A DNA stretch of 64,000 bases from Cyphellophora europaea CBS 101466 (taxonomy: Eukaryota > Ascomycota > Eurotiomycetes > Chaetothyriales > Cyphellophoraceae). The first letter of the stretch is position 1. Each line of letters starts with the position of its first letter. The stretch spans positions 1,860,001-1,924,000 of the forward strand of contig NW_008481810.1 of assembly GCF_000365145.1 (NCBI RefSeq). The letters are read 5' to 3'. Both the position numbers and the translations under genes were made by a program. Under the pieces are notes generated by a model. The model was not told the DNA's origin, ran no database searches, and saw nothing but the letters and a program-made list of their open reading frames with translations. Positions 1 to 10,257 of the stretch are shown here, one piece after another.

Positions 1-714
1 CGCGGCGCTCTTCTTGCTGTCTGAGGACCTCGAAGTGATCCTCCCAGCCCAATTGAGCCTTGTATAGCTGGCTACCGAAGTGATCACGGAGAGTTGCCTC
101 TTGATAGGGACGCTGTGACCATCTCGCGTTCACCCTTTCTTGATTGTGCAGTCCCAGAAGCCCTTCCTCTTTCATCGCGAAATATTGACGGAGAGGGTTC
201 CTGAGATGGAGCGGTACATGCTTAGGTTCTTCGATGGCAATGTCCTGCCTCAGGTAGTAGTAGCGATCCTCAGATTGGCATCTCACGCACTCTCGGTCCG
301 AGTCCCACGGGAGTCGATTCTCGATGTAGCCCGCGAAGGGTCCATTCGATTTCCAGTAAGGCACATGGGAAATCTGGAACGGCATGTAGTCTTGATCCGG
401 GTAAATGTCGATGCTTGCCGCATTCCAAAGACATTCCCCTGCAGCTTGGACTGCGAAGTAACAGGGGCCTTGCTCAAGTATCCTGGGGCCATCGTCAAGG
501 GTTTCAATGACGTTTGTCGTGGGTGGTCTCTCGTCAGTGCTTCCCGCTCTTGCAATCCAGCAGCCGAATTCGGGTACTATCTGGATGGACGGGCAGTCGC
601 AGTACCTGTTTGGAAGGAATCAACTTTGGCATCACCCAGACTATCTAATTCCCAACGCCAATCAACCTACCTGCACCAGCCAGCCACTCCTGAGGTAAAC
701 CGAATGCCGCACAT
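1..714 (-). CDS. Unknown protein, partial, runs off the left edge
   Basis: I do not recognise this protein. On the minus strand one frame is open from position 605 to the window edge. A 65-nt intron at 606..670 (donor GTAGGT, acceptor ACAG) joins it to an exon at 671..714 that starts with ATG and has A at -3. The spliced frame gives about 216 codons without a stop. The N-terminus has a Cys cluster (GWCRYCDCPS), followed by a mid region rich in Trp, Tyr and Asp (WKSNGPFAGYIENRLPWDSD) and a CVRCQS motif, then a charged helical tail. No signal peptide or membrane segment is visible. The upstream frame stays open to 843, so a further 5' exon is possible. The coding call rests on the long open frame and plausible composition; the function is unknown and the C-terminus lies outside the window. 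Confidence 0.5.
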
Positions 715-1526
715 AATAGCCGTCAGTCGAAGCTGCTTCGATTGGGTAGTTGAGTTCTTCTTGAACCTATCAATGGTTTGAGATTCTCTAAAGGTACGCA
801 AAGTCAGGGTAGAGTATGTTTTAGGAGGTCTATTCTCGAATCAGCTCATCAAAACACCCTTATGTAGATGACATCTCTGTTTGAGGATGCTGACGAGCCA
901 TTATGACATTGATCGTATGACAGCTCTCGACGTGCACGATCATGGATAATGTCATCCTTGGTACGAACACTCCGGTGGATCAGTAACACATCTGATTGAT
1001 CATGCTGACTTGCTTGGAGGGTTATGGCTTGTTCGAAGGTAGACTCTGGCTAATTTCTTCGACTCAGACGCAGGAGCGTTTGACTGTTAACACCCAGTGC
1101 TTTCACCGGAAGACAACAAGTAGACCAAGACTGTGACATGGAAGTGAGTATGAACGGAACGTGGAATGTGAGCCATATGACACTCGGGAGGTGTGGACAA
1201 CAGAGTTGACTCAACCTCTTGCTAGGCCCAGGTGGACTTGTCAAGATGCTCGACTTTGGTCTTGCGTCCTACATCAAGGTCCACAACTCGCACTGGACAA
1301 GGCAGCGGTATCGTGTGGCTGGTGCTGGCAATCAAAGCAAGGCACGCTCACGCTCGAGATACAGCTGATGATGAAGTGTGCACTCCGCATGATGCATCCG
1401 GATCCTGACCAGGAATTGACAGTCATATCGAGCCTCCGTCTGCGGGAAGCAGCACGAGCTGCGCATTGAAACAATTATTGAGCTGCTATTGTTTGCACAA
1501 GAGTAGCGATAGCGTCATGGCGTTGC
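715..1526. other. Intergenic, nothing recognised
   Basis: Only short open frames without matching splice structure or recognisable motifs are seen here. Confidence 0.4.
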
Positions 1527-2369
1527 TCATGATCTCGGTTGAGCCTCCTTCGACGACGGTGTCGACCCGTCCGAATTGGCTTCCTCCTCCGATGACGTGT
1601 CAACACTGTCAAACTCACCATTAGCGCGTCGTTCCGCCAGCAACTTCTCCTGCCTTGCCGCTTCAAGTGCCATTCCCGCATCCACTATGTTCTTCTCCCA
1701 GCCCAACATCAACAGATACAGGCCAGGATTCCAGAGGACCCCTTGAGCTGTCATCCAACTGCATCGGCCCAACACGAATCGCTCTCCATCACCGCCAATG
1801 AATCCCGTCTTCCCCTCACTGGTGCCATACAGCGCGGCTGTCAATCCCTCCAGTAACGCTCGCTTTCCCACTCCGGCCCCGCCATTAGCCACTCTATCTG
1901 CTTCTGCTGCCTCTACCGCAACAGTGGGCAGAAAACTGTTCGGCATATCGCACGGGCAACATAGAAGTCCACCAGTGGGCTCACAGGCGACCACGATTCC
2001 CAATTTGTTCCGTGGAGGATCGAAGAGGGAGTTCTCGATACTGTCGTCCGCCACCACTGTCGGAATGATGGTTTGAGTGAAGACTTTACGCCAGTAGCCG
2101 TCATGCTCCATACGGGATGCACTGGCGGAGGGGCTGTCGGGGGATGCAGCAGCTTCTTTGACGAGCTTTTCCAGCGCTACTGCGAAGGCACGTGCACGAA
2201 ATTGAGATCTGCCATAGTCTTCAATTGTATCAGGGTTGGCGTCGATCGTGTCTAGGTAGGCTTCCTCCTCTGCATCCTGGTCATCCGTCGCTGGATCAGT
2301 GTCGTTGCTGATGGTTTCCGGAGCAGCGTTGACGAGTGAGGCTGCAGCAGCTGTTTGAGGAGTCTCCAT
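1527..2369 (-). CDS. Hypothetical protein, 280 aa
   Basis: No family is recognised. The frame is open further upstream, but METPQTAAAA at 2369 is the likely start because the preceding codons read like untranslated leader. The N-terminal 60 residues are acidic (DQDAEEEAYLDTIDANPDTI). A central region follows with YWRKVFTQTIIPTVV, two close Cys residues (LLCCPCDMP) and a Gly-rich stretch (VANGGAGVGKR). A hydrophobic segment (GVLWNPGLYLLMLGW) lies near residue 225, and the tail is Ser/Glu-rich. It is single-exon, with no signal peptide. The length and even composition support a real gene. It could be a soluble cytosolic protein; no role can be assigned. Confidence 0.6.
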   Translation of the reverse strand: METPQTAAAASLVNAAPETISNDTDPATDDQDAEEEAYLDTIDANPDTIEDYGRSQFRARAFAVALEKLVKEAAASPDSPSASASRMEHDGYWRKVFTQTIIPTVVADDSIENSLFDPPRNKLGIVVACEPTGGLLCCPCDMPNSFLPTVAVEAAEADRVANGGAGVGKRALLEGLTAALYGTSEGKTGFIGGDGERFVLGRCSWMTAQGVLWNPGLYLLMLGWEKNIVDAGMALEAARQEKLLAERRANGEFDSVDTSSEEEANSDGSTPSSKEAQPRS

Positions 2370-2890
2370 AATTGGGTTGAACAGCAAACAGTGTGTGACT
2401 GCTGAGCCCTGTGTTTGTCGCGGCCGGGTCGGGGGAATCAAGAGGATTTGGGGGCGGAACTGGTGCCAAGAACCCACAGCCCAACCCTCGGATTCATTCT
2501 CTGGCATCAAGTGGGAGACTATTCTAGGACAAAGGCGTCACAGAGGCTCAAAACCAGGCCCGGAGAAGTTGTACCCAATTCCGCACGTTCCATTATCCAG
2601 GTACCAGTCCAAGGAGCCCTAGCCTTGCATTACACATCTCCTTAACATCTAGCACTCCGATTGGCTACATCAAGGGCAAAGTGGACCCTCCACACCACTA
2701 CCTGATGCGGTAATAAGACTTTGTGTACCCGGCACTGCGTACGATTGCTCTTGATATGGACGAATCAGCAGTTTGAATCAAGCTCAAATCAACAGCGGAG
2801 CTGCCGAAGCAAGTACCTTCACGCTCAAAATCATGGGACGAAGACCTGACCCACCTTGGCGCAGGGTACACACCGCAGTCGGAATGGACA

Positions 2891-2897
2891 TATAAAA
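2891..2897 (+). promoter_or_regulatory. TATA box of the flavin-reductase-like gene
   Basis: A TATAAAA heptamer lies about 130 bp upstream of the ATG at 3029, a spacing that leaves a leader of roughly 100 nt. It is the only strong TATA element in the 2370..3028 gap between divergent genes. Confidence 0.45.
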
Positions 2898-3028
2898 GGG
2901 ACTGGATGGGTAAATCCTGCCGGTCTTCGATCAACGTCCTGCAGACCTTCCTATACGCTTTCGACAACTCAATCACTCACTCACTGCACAAGTCCTCGAC
3001 TGCACCTGCTTCTGGCCTTACCTCCAAC

Positions 3029-3869
3029 ATGGCCTCCCACGAAGACATCAACCCCGCCATCCTCTACTTCGGCACGCCAACCGCCCTAATCACCACCCTC
3101 CACCCCGAGACCAGCGCGCCCAACATCGGACCCATGTCCTCCATCTTCTGGCTTGGCAACCACTGGTAAGCCACACCCTCCCACCCATCTTTCCCGTCTT
3201 ACCAAAACCTAACCAATAATTCACTGACACATTCCTCGCCAAAAAAGCATGCTCGGTCTCGCCGCCTTTTCCCAGACAACCCTCAATCTCCTCTCCACCG
3301 GCACCTGCACCATCTCCCTCCCCTCGGACGCCGAAGCCGCGCACGTCAACCGCATCGCACGCACCACGGGCTCCTGCCCCGTCCCTCCCCCAAAACAGTC
3401 CATGGGCTACGTGCACTGCGCCGACAAATTCGCCCTGGGCCGCTTCACGCCTCTCCCTTCCGCCACCGTCCCGCCCCCGGGCCTAGCGGAATGCCCCGTC
3501 GTCATGGAAGCCTCGCTCGTCAAGGCGTTTGACTTGTTCTCCGACAGCGCGGACGCCCGGGGGGCCATGAAAGCGGTGGAAGTTAGGATTCAGAGGGTGA
3601 GGATTCATCCGGAGTTGAGGCTGGAGGGGTTCGAGAATCGCGTGGATGCGGATCGGTGGCGGCCGCTGATTATGATGTTTAGTCAGTTTTATGGGTTGAG
3701 GGAGGGGAGGGTGCGGGGGAGTCGGTTGGCGGAGATTGAGGAGGAGTTGTATCGTATGCCGGGAGAGGAAGAACGGGGAGGGGTTCAGAGGCAGGGGCAG
3801 GGCCAGAAGGTGGATGAATGCGGTGGGGGCAAGGTGCCGGGGAGGGGTGACGTCGCTGGGGCGAGATGA
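3029..3869 (+). CDS. Flavin reductase-like (FMN-binding split barrel) protein
   Basis: Predicted FMN-binding split-barrel protein of the flavoredoxin/flavin-reductase type, about 252 aa. Two exons, 3029..3165 and 3248..3869, are separated by an 82-nt intron (donor GTAAGC, acceptor AAAG). The junction reads FWLGNHC-MLGLAAF, in line with family members, where an N-terminal TPTALITTL strand and APNIGPMSSIFWLG loop form the FMN site. Further family features are QTTLNLLSTGTCTISLPSD, MGYVHCADKF and LAECPVVMEASL. The C-terminal tail after about residue 215 is Gly/Glu/Arg-rich and atypical. Codon use changes abruptly near 3565: C-ending codons before, G- or T-ending after. The substrate is unknown; such proteins bind FMN and may act as oxidoreductases on small organic compounds. 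Confidence 0.8.
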
Positions 3870-4124
3870 AAGGGCCAGAGAGTGTGTGTAGTGTGTATGT
3901 GTGTGGTGTGAAGCCGGCGCGGCCATCAAGTTCGGGATACAGATAGACCTCCTCATAGGTTTGGCACCAGAGCTTATCATAGATGGACGACTAGAGAGCA
4001 ATAGCATCCCCGTCACTCAAGATGGAGCAAAGAGCCGCGAGCGCGCCAAGACTTTCACTGCCTGAGACTATTGCTCTCACTCTTCAAGCTTGCAATCTCC
4101 CCCTCAACTAAGCTGCACGACAGC

Positions 4125-5552
4125 TCACAACGCCCGCCCCTTCTCCTTAATAACAGCCTTATACACGGCCGCCTTCCCCGTCAGCAGCCAAACGCCGTCG
4201 TCTTTTCCCCCACGCTGAACCGGCTCCAGGTTGTAAATCACATCATCGCCCACATTGATCTTCCCCAGCAGCACACCCCCCCTCGCGACATCCACGACAT
4301 CCACACCACCCACCACTGCCACAAACAACAGACCCGACTGCCCGACCCTCACGCCATCCGGCCAGCCACTCTCCACCAGATGCACCACCCGCCCCCCACC
4401 ACCACCCTTAACCCCAACGCCGCCCGGTGCAGCGTCAAAGTCAAAAGCCCACACGCCCCTCACAGCCGTCTCATCCACCGCGATCGGTCTGCCGTGGATA
4501 CTGCCACTGTCCGCCACGTACAGCGTCCGCTCGTCCGGACTCAGCGCCAGGCCATTCGGCATCTTCACCGTCCCAACACTCAGCACCGACAGGGCACCCG
4601 TCGCGACGCTGTAGCGGTACACGCCATTCGGCAGCTGCGGCGGTCCGACGCCTGGCCAGCCTTGCGCCCAGCCGTAGTCCGGGTCCGTGAAGAGGACGTC
4701 GCCTCCGGACGTGAAAATCAGGTCGTTGGGCGAGTTGAGCTTGCGGGAGCGGAAATTGTTGAGCAGTGGTCCGCACTGTAGCGTTGACGTACTGGTGCTG
4801 AAGTTTCCGGGGAGCGGGCAGGCGTGGATGCTGGGGGCGTGCCCGCCGTTGGTAGTGAGGTACAGTGTGCACAGGCCGGCGGCGGTGCAGCGCGAAGTGC
4901 CGCCGTTGACGTTGCTGAGGGGTGGGGCCGTGGTGATCTTGCGGATCGCGGCCGTGGAGACGTCGAGAGCCCACAGCCAGCCGCTGACCGAGGTGTCGGC
5001 GAAGAGCAGCTCGTGGGTTGCGGGCAGGTAGACGGGCGCTTCGTGCACGTGTTGGTCATCGGGGCTGGTGAAGGAGTGGAGGGTGGTGAGTGTGGCGGAG
5101 GCGCCGAGAACGGAGGTGAAGAAGGCGGGGTCGAAGGCGATGAAGTGTGCGGAGCGGATGGAGCTGAGGTCTGGCGATGGGGACGCGGATTTGGACGGGG
5201 TGAAGGAGTGGAAGGGCGTCAGGAGGCTGTCGTGCGTCCACTCGCCTGGAAGGGCGGAGAAGGCGTGGTTGTTGATGGACACGGCGTTCAGGTGGGAATA
5301 GCCAAGAGGCAGTGTTGGATGCGTTAGCGATTGCGGGGGAGCTGTGCTGTTGGCGCCGAAGACGATCTGTTGGCTGGCGAGCTGGCCGCTGCCATCGACA
5401 GCACCGCTGACGCCAAAGTACGATGTCAGCTGCTCGAACAGCTGCATGGCGTGGGGCGAGGATACGGTCTGCGAGAGGGGTGGCAAGCTGCGCAGGGGAG
5501 GAATGCAGGAGTTTCGTGCTCTATACGTAATTAGGCTTGTTTTGCAGCGCAT
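4125..5552 (-). CDS. Lactonohydrolase / SMP-30-like six-bladed propeller
   Basis: Probable gluconolactonase/lactonohydrolase of the SMP-30 fold, which hydrolyses sugar or related lactones with a bound divalent metal. Diagnostic segments occur in family order: HEAPVYLPATHELLFAD, SPNDLIFTSGGDVLFTDPDY (the Asn and Asp of the metal site) and PNGLALSPDERTLYVADSG. Then come two more blades ending in VGDDVIYNLEPV. The first ATG is at 5552 (475 aa); an internal ATG at 5447 (MQLFEQLTSYFGV) is the other candidate start. No clear signal peptide follows either start, so a missed upstream exon is possible. The gene has a mid-gene shift from C-ending to G-ending codons near 4650. The substrate cannot be read from sequence. 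Confidence 0.8.
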   Translation of the reverse strand: MRCKTSLITYRARNSCIPPLRSLPPLSQTVSSPHAMQLFEQLTSYFGVSGAVDGSGQLASQQIVFGANSTAPPQSLTHPTLPLGYSHLNAVSINNHAFSALPGEWTHDSLLTPFHSFTPSKSASPSPDLSSIRSAHFIAFDPAFFTSVLGASATLTTLHSFTSPDDQHVHEAPVYLPATHELLFADTSVSGWLWALDVSTAAIRKITTAPPLSNVNGGTSRCTAAGLCTLYLTTNGGHAPSIHACPLPGNFSTSTSTLQCGPLLNNFRSRKLNSPNDLIFTSGGDVLFTDPDYGWAQGWPGVGPPQLPNGVYRYSVATGALSVLSVGTVKMPNGLALSPDERTLYVADSGSIHGRPIAVDETAVRGVWAFDFDAAPGGVGVKGGGGGRVVHLVESGWPDGVRVGQSGLLFVAVVGGVDVVDVARGGVLLGKINVGDDVIYNLEPVQRGGKDDGVWLLTGKAAVYKAVIKEKGRAL

Positions 5553-5561
5553 GAAGACCAA

Positions 5562-6157
5562 GGCTGAGGGAATTACCCTTCCTTGGGCCGAGCGGTGCCA
5601 CCCCAGAGATGGGAATAGGATCTGGTAGATGTTCTCTACGACATGAACAGTATACGGGTATCATCTGTCACGAAGCATGTGCACAGCCGGTAGCATCATA
5701 GATAAAGAGATCCGTCCGGTATGGTCAGATTCGTCCCGAGAAATAGGAATTGCAGCAGACATAGCATCAGAGCCATCTGGTATCTAGTTGATATCGCTTC
5801 CAGCATAGTGGCCATGTCTAGGCCGTTGCAAGGCCTGGGACTCGAACAAACAAGTCCCCCGTCTGTCTTTGGTGTCACCGATTCGGTCTCGATTTGAATC
5901 CCCTGCCCGGCACGGCCATTGACTTCAAACAACTGCCGTGCTAGATGCAGAAGCCCATCGAGACCGCCATGTATGCCCTAGCAGTTCGTGCCACTCGTAT
6001 AGAATGCTCTGAGATCTCTGCGCAGGTGTACCGCAGAATCGACCGCCGCACCCACGTTTGTGAATGCCTGACAGGCTCCAGTTTTGTTGGACTTCATATT
6101 CATCGGCTCTAGCGGCTCCTTGATTTATAGCGAGTTGTGCAGCATCTCAGCAGTCAC
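5562..6157. other. Intergenic, no gene seen
   Basis: Contains a GGGACT/AGTCCC inverted repeat near 5836..5858 and a T-loop-like motif, but no full tRNA fold. No coding frame is supported. Confidence 0.4.
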
Positions 6158-7114
6158 TCACAGCTTGCCTGCTCGAACCAATCCATCATGAAGAGCAATA
6201 GCCGCCAAAGTCTTGCCGTCTCGCACTCCCACCTTCCACACGTCCTTCAGCTTCACGAGCTTCAAAGTGATCTTCTCTCCATGATCGCGCAGCCCCGTAA
6301 GCTTGCCCTTTAAAATCTCCATCTCCTCCTTGGCCATCTTCTTCCGCGCCAGGTAGATAGGCATGAACTCGTCGCAGCCCCCCGGGCTTGGGTACATGCC
6401 CTCCTGAAGATGTGCTTCGACTCCACCCTCTCGATCTAGTTCGGAAGTAACCTCCTTCAGCGTGAGCTGAGTCATGTCGATGAGTTCGTCCTCCTTGATG
6501 TCGAGACCAGTCTCTTCCTTGATCTCCTTTGCAGCAGCACCAGTGAACGTGCCGGCGTCGTCAATCATGCCTGCAGGCAACTCGACGAAGCTTAGTGAAC
6601 CCGCGGCGATACGTGGCTGAACAGTCATGAGCGCATAGTCATCCCCAGCACTGGTGTTGGCCGGTGATAAGACGATAAGCATAGCCACACTTCCACCCCT
6701 CATGAAGACCGACCCCGGAAGCGACTCATTCTTCTCATTGGTGATAGACGCTCGCAGTTTCAGGAAGCCAAGGCGTTTCTCTGAGAAGAAGTCCACGCTC
6801 TGAATCTCGATCTCGCGGAGATTGTACGGCTCAGAGTGAAAGGGATGTTGAGGGTGATGCTGGAGAGCCAGCGATTTGGAGAGGGCGGATAGCCAGTTGT
6901 TGAATGGGCGATACGATAGCAATTGCTCCAGACGGAGGTTGGATGGAAGTTTTACGGTGACGCCTGGGAAATGTCCGCTTGATGGTAGCTTGAGGGTAGA
7001 CATGGTGCGCTTTGAACGTTGATGATGAGATTGACGAAGAGAGGCACAGGCACGCAGAGGTCTTTGAATATTTGCTCTGATCAAGGAGGTTGTGAACGGA
7101 AAGAAGTGATGCAT
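6158..7114 (-). CDS. NUDT14-like Nudix hydrolase (ADP-sugar diphosphatase type)
   Basis: Nudix hydrolase of the ADP-sugar/ADP-glucose pyrophosphatase branch, 318 aa from the first ATG. The Nudix box (residues about 182-204) reads GMIDDAGTFTGAAAKEIKEE then TGL. Compared with GX5EX7REUXEEXGU, the first Glu is Gly and Arg is Lys, while the metal-binding KEIKEE core is kept. The preceding VELPAGMIDDAG resembles plant NUDX14. Such enzymes hydrolyse ADP-sugars to AMP and sugar phosphate. Residues 1-37 have many Arg and no acidic residue, like a mitochondrial presequence. A second start at 7003 (MSTLKLPSSG) would give a 281-aa cytosolic form. Single exon. The family is clear; substrate and dual targeting are inference. 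Confidence 0.85.
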   Translation of the reverse strand: MHHFFPFTTSLIRANIQRPLRACASLRQSHHQRSKRTMSTLKLPSSGHFPGVTVKLPSNLRLEQLLSYRPFNNWLSALSKSLALQHHPQHPFHSEPYNLREIEIQSVDFFSEKRLGFLKLRASITNEKNESLPGSVFMRGGSVAMLIVLSPANTSAGDDYALMTVQPRIAAGSLSFVELPAGMIDDAGTFTGAAAKEIKEETGLDIKEDELIDMTQLTLKEVTSELDREGGVEAHLQEGMYPSPGGCDEFMPIYLARKKMAKEEMEILKGKLTGLRDHGEKITLKLVKLKDVWKVGVRDGKTLAAIALHDGLVRAGKL

Positions 7115-7625
7115 GATTCTCTGGTTTTATATGGACGCATGACTGTGCCTTGTGTCAAGTGAAGGGAGGAACTTTGGTTGGGGAAAACAACGGGCATGTG
7201 GCAGTGTCGCGCCAAGAAGGCAACCGCGTCTGCCACAAGGCAGCAACCCTAACCCTATGCAATCTGATTCGCCAACGGCGACATAGCCACAATACAAGCG
7301 AGGTTTCACTGCACAGGCGCCAACGAGACGTTGTTGGGTATCGAATCTTGGTGACATTGCTACTACTAGGTACGAAGCTCTGGCTGATGACCGCGCTTCA
7401 GTCTCCTGTGTGTTGTCCTCCGCACTTCTTTAGTGTTGGTCTGACTCATAGAAGTATTCTGGTGTCATGTCTGCTGTCGCATTCAAAAATGTGACCTGGC
7501 ACAGCCCGCACCTTTCATGAGCACACCTGTGACAGGCTGTGTCGACAATCTCAGTCCTGGCTGCGGAAGTAGGCATCAGATAGATGCAGTGGTGACAGAG
7601 CCCTACAGATCAGAGTTAGCTTGTT
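7115..7625. other. Intergenic, nothing recognised
   Basis: Upstream region of the Nudix gene. Short open frames only, none with supporting features. Confidence 0.4.
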
Positions 7626-8022
7626 TCAGCATAGCTCCATGGACAGAACACGCAGCCAGAGACTAAAGGCCCTACTGCGCATATCTTGAGTGGTAGGACT
7701 CCTGCGCATCCTTAAAAGGGCTGAGATATAGGGCGCTAGCAAAGGCTTACTGCCAAACAGTCAGTACGGCTTCAGTCACAAGCGCAGGCGGAGGAGAGAA
7801 AGTAGGCCGACACCGAAGTCTGGTCCCATTAACTTCTCCTTATCCAAGCTCCTCTATGCTCTTTACTTACCATCCATCCGGTGTGGGCACCTTGACGTCG
7901 CTGATGGCTGTGTGGTGTGACTTGCCAGACGGGGCCGAATGAATGCACAGGCTGAGGCACCGCATAGGCGTGGCCAAAGCCTGAAAGAAGCTCGGCGTTG
8001 TTGAGGAGGTAGTCTGTGACAT
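7626..8022 (-). CDS. Possible small spliced gene, 91 aa, unknown
   Basis: Exon 7871..8022 begins with ATG (MSQTTSSTTPSFFQALATPM) and ends at a textbook GTAAGT donor. A 121-nt intron (7750..7870) carries CTGAC 8 nt before its CAG acceptor. The second exon, 7626..7749, continues the frame without a stop until TGA. The joined frame gives 91 aa with Ser/Thr-rich N-terminal and Arg/Leu-rich C-terminal halves. No motif is recognised. The three good splice signals with a continuous frame are the only support; it may equally be a spliced non-coding RNA. An upstream in-frame ATG lies at about 8178. Confidence 0.3.
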
Positions 8023-9240
8023 TATGGGTAGCGCGGCTATCATCAGCCGTACACGTACACGATCACAGCTTGCAGTTGCGATTTTTGAGTGGGGCGATTG
8101 TGACGGAGACGATGGAGGCTGGGAAACCCTGCTGAAGGCTACGGGTTTCTTTTTACCAGCACGGCTCAGAAGATGCATCGGGCTCGTTCAGTTGTCCCGT
8201 TTCAATCGTCTTCTGTCATGACGCATGTCATACATCGATTGTCGCACCCTCATGGTCAGTCAGGACAGTCAGGCACAGGGCTAACCAACGTGTGCGGATC
8301 CTCGCCAGCGGCAGCATATCCGAGGCCACAGCACGAAAGGGTCTTCGACTGTCTTGCCTGAAGCAGCACGTCTGCCTGAATGTGCTTGGCCGTTGGGGTC
8401 CCAGGATCAGGAGGGCCGATCCTGATAATTCGGTGCGGCTGGACTCTTTTCAACCCCAGTTGGCACGAAAAGATGGTTCGTCGCCCTGATCTGGGTCAGC
8501 GAACGTCATCACAAGCTTTCGTAGTGCTGCAAACGAGCGTCTGGGAAATGCTTGATTGCAACAGGCTCATTCACCGTTGTAGGCGCGGCCTAAGGCGTCC
8601 CACTTGCCACTTCCAGTATTCTGTTCTACCCTATGTTTGGGAGCTGGCTCCAGACATCGGCTCTCAAACAGCAGATTCGTTTACAGACACCTAGAATGAG
8701 TGCATTGCTGCGCAACGTGACATGTGTGGCTGGAGAGTTGAGAGTTCAACATCGGGCCTGCTGACAGTAAGCCAGGTCTGAGCATGATTGTCGACGTATC
8801 CATACATCAGAGACCATGCCACATCGATTCCAACCACCTACCGTTCTTTTGTCTGTAGGAGAACTGGATCTCTCCACCAATATGTCACGTTGGGATAACG
8901 CTTTCTTTGCCAAGCCATACGCAGCACACAAATCATAATGGCACGGCGCATGCCTGAACTCGACGATGGAAAAGAGGAAGTCTCGCATTGATACCATGAC
9001 GACGAGGGTCTAAAAAACGGTCGAGGGATAGAGCATGGACAAGAGCGAGACCAGCCGCGCAGTCGAATGTAAAGATGTATGTGCCTCCCATTTGGTAACC
9101 ATCTACCTATGAGCATAGGTCTCGTTCCGCCGGGTGATTATTGCCGCCCGGGCCTCTATTAGCCTTTTCGGCCAGCACCATTCGCCAACGCTATGCTATG
9201 TTATGCGTTTCCCCAACCGTCTACAGCTTTTTCTGCCAAA
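8023..9240. other. Intergenic, no gene supported
   Basis: Open frames here are short and overlap on both strands without splice or domain support. Confidence 0.35.
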
Positions 9241-10257
9241 TTATTGCTTGTCTGGGAAGCCAAAGTTGACTCCGAACTCGGCTTGACAAAGAGTCAGTAA
9301 GTACTGCGGACAAAGGGGGTATAAGCCACTTACGATAGACAAAGCGCTTGACGCCATTCTTTGAGATCTCATCTAGAGTCGCAACATCGTCCGAGGAAAG
9401 CTGCACGATCTTCTTGTTCTCGTCGATTCGGGAGGGTGTAACCGATTTGGCAAGAACAGCACTGCCGCGCGCGACTGTGGCTGGTCAGACTATGAGTCTC
9501 GAATTGATCGGCGCAACTTACTGTGATAGCTCAAGAGGATAGAGCCAGGGCTGGTGCCTTTGTCCTTGGCCAATTTGACAACGTGATCGTCCTGCATCAG
9601 CGGACTACCCGTGCTTCCCAACGGGCTGTACGCGGTGATGAGAATGCCCCGTTCCTTGCAGAGATCCACAATCTCCTGCTGAGGGAGCAGAGGGTGGTTC
9701 TCGATCTGGTTGGCCGCGGGTACAACGCTGACGTTTGGCAGCAATTCCTCAAGGTATTTCTTGGAATAGTTGCAGACGCCAATGGCTCGGACTTTAGTGC
9801 CTTTGAGGAGCTTCTCCATGTCCTTATAAGTGTCGACGTGCTTCCGACCAGGGATCAGGTCTCGTGTTCCATCCGGCAGTTTGGGGAACTTCTCGTGATT
9901 ACCGTTGGGGTTCATGGCGACTGGCCAGTGCAGGAGGTAGAGATCCACATAGTCTAGACCGAGCAGGGCAAGACTCTTGTCGAGGTTCTCCTCGATGCGG
10001 GTATGGTAAGTGCACCACAGCTTTGTCGTGATGAACAGCTCGGATCTGCTGATGCCGGCCGCTTGGAGACCCTCCTTGATGCCCGTTCCTACCTCAGCCT
10101 CGTTGCCATATACGTATGCACAGTCGATGTGGCGATAGCCGGCCTTGATGGCATGCGCGACCGCTTTTCTAACTTCGCCCTCAGGAGACTGCCAGGTTCC
10201 CAGGCCAAGGGCAGGAATCGAGGCACCGGTGTTGAGCTTGAAGACTGTGTCGGTCAT
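9241..10257 (-). CDS. Aldo-keto reductase
   Basis: NADPH-dependent aldo-keto reductase, 307 aa, in three exons: 9522..10257, 9334..9480 and 9241..9281. The introns are very short (41 nt at 9481..9521; 52 nt at 9282..9333). Splicing restores LLSYH-TVARGSAVLAKSVTP and KRFVY-PEFGVNFGFPDK, both standard C-terminal AKR motifs, which fixes the model. The catalytic tetrad is visible: D45 and Y50 (HIDCAYVYGNE), K79 (TTKLW) and H110 (LLHWP). SVTPSRIDENKK supplies the NADP-phosphate pocket. The start MTDTVFKLNTG at 10257 is chosen; an alternative ATG is four codons upstream. The family resembles glycerol/xylose/aldehyde reductases (GCY1/XYL1-like). The substrate is unknown. Confidence 0.88.

Noticed and set aside
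140..781. 213-codon plus-strand frame at the left end
   Set aside because: It starts with TTG rather than ATG and lies opposite a better-supported minus-strand gene with a splice site.
4824..5327. Long plus-strand frames opposite the lactonohydrolase
   Set aside because: They are shadows kept open by high GC and biased third positions; Gly/Glu/Val-rich with no domain.
5830..5905. tRNA-like T-loop motifs on the minus strand (GTTCGAGTCCC and GATTCAAATC)
   Set aside because: No matching acceptor, D and anticodon arms could be folded around either motif; the first is only a simple inverted repeat.
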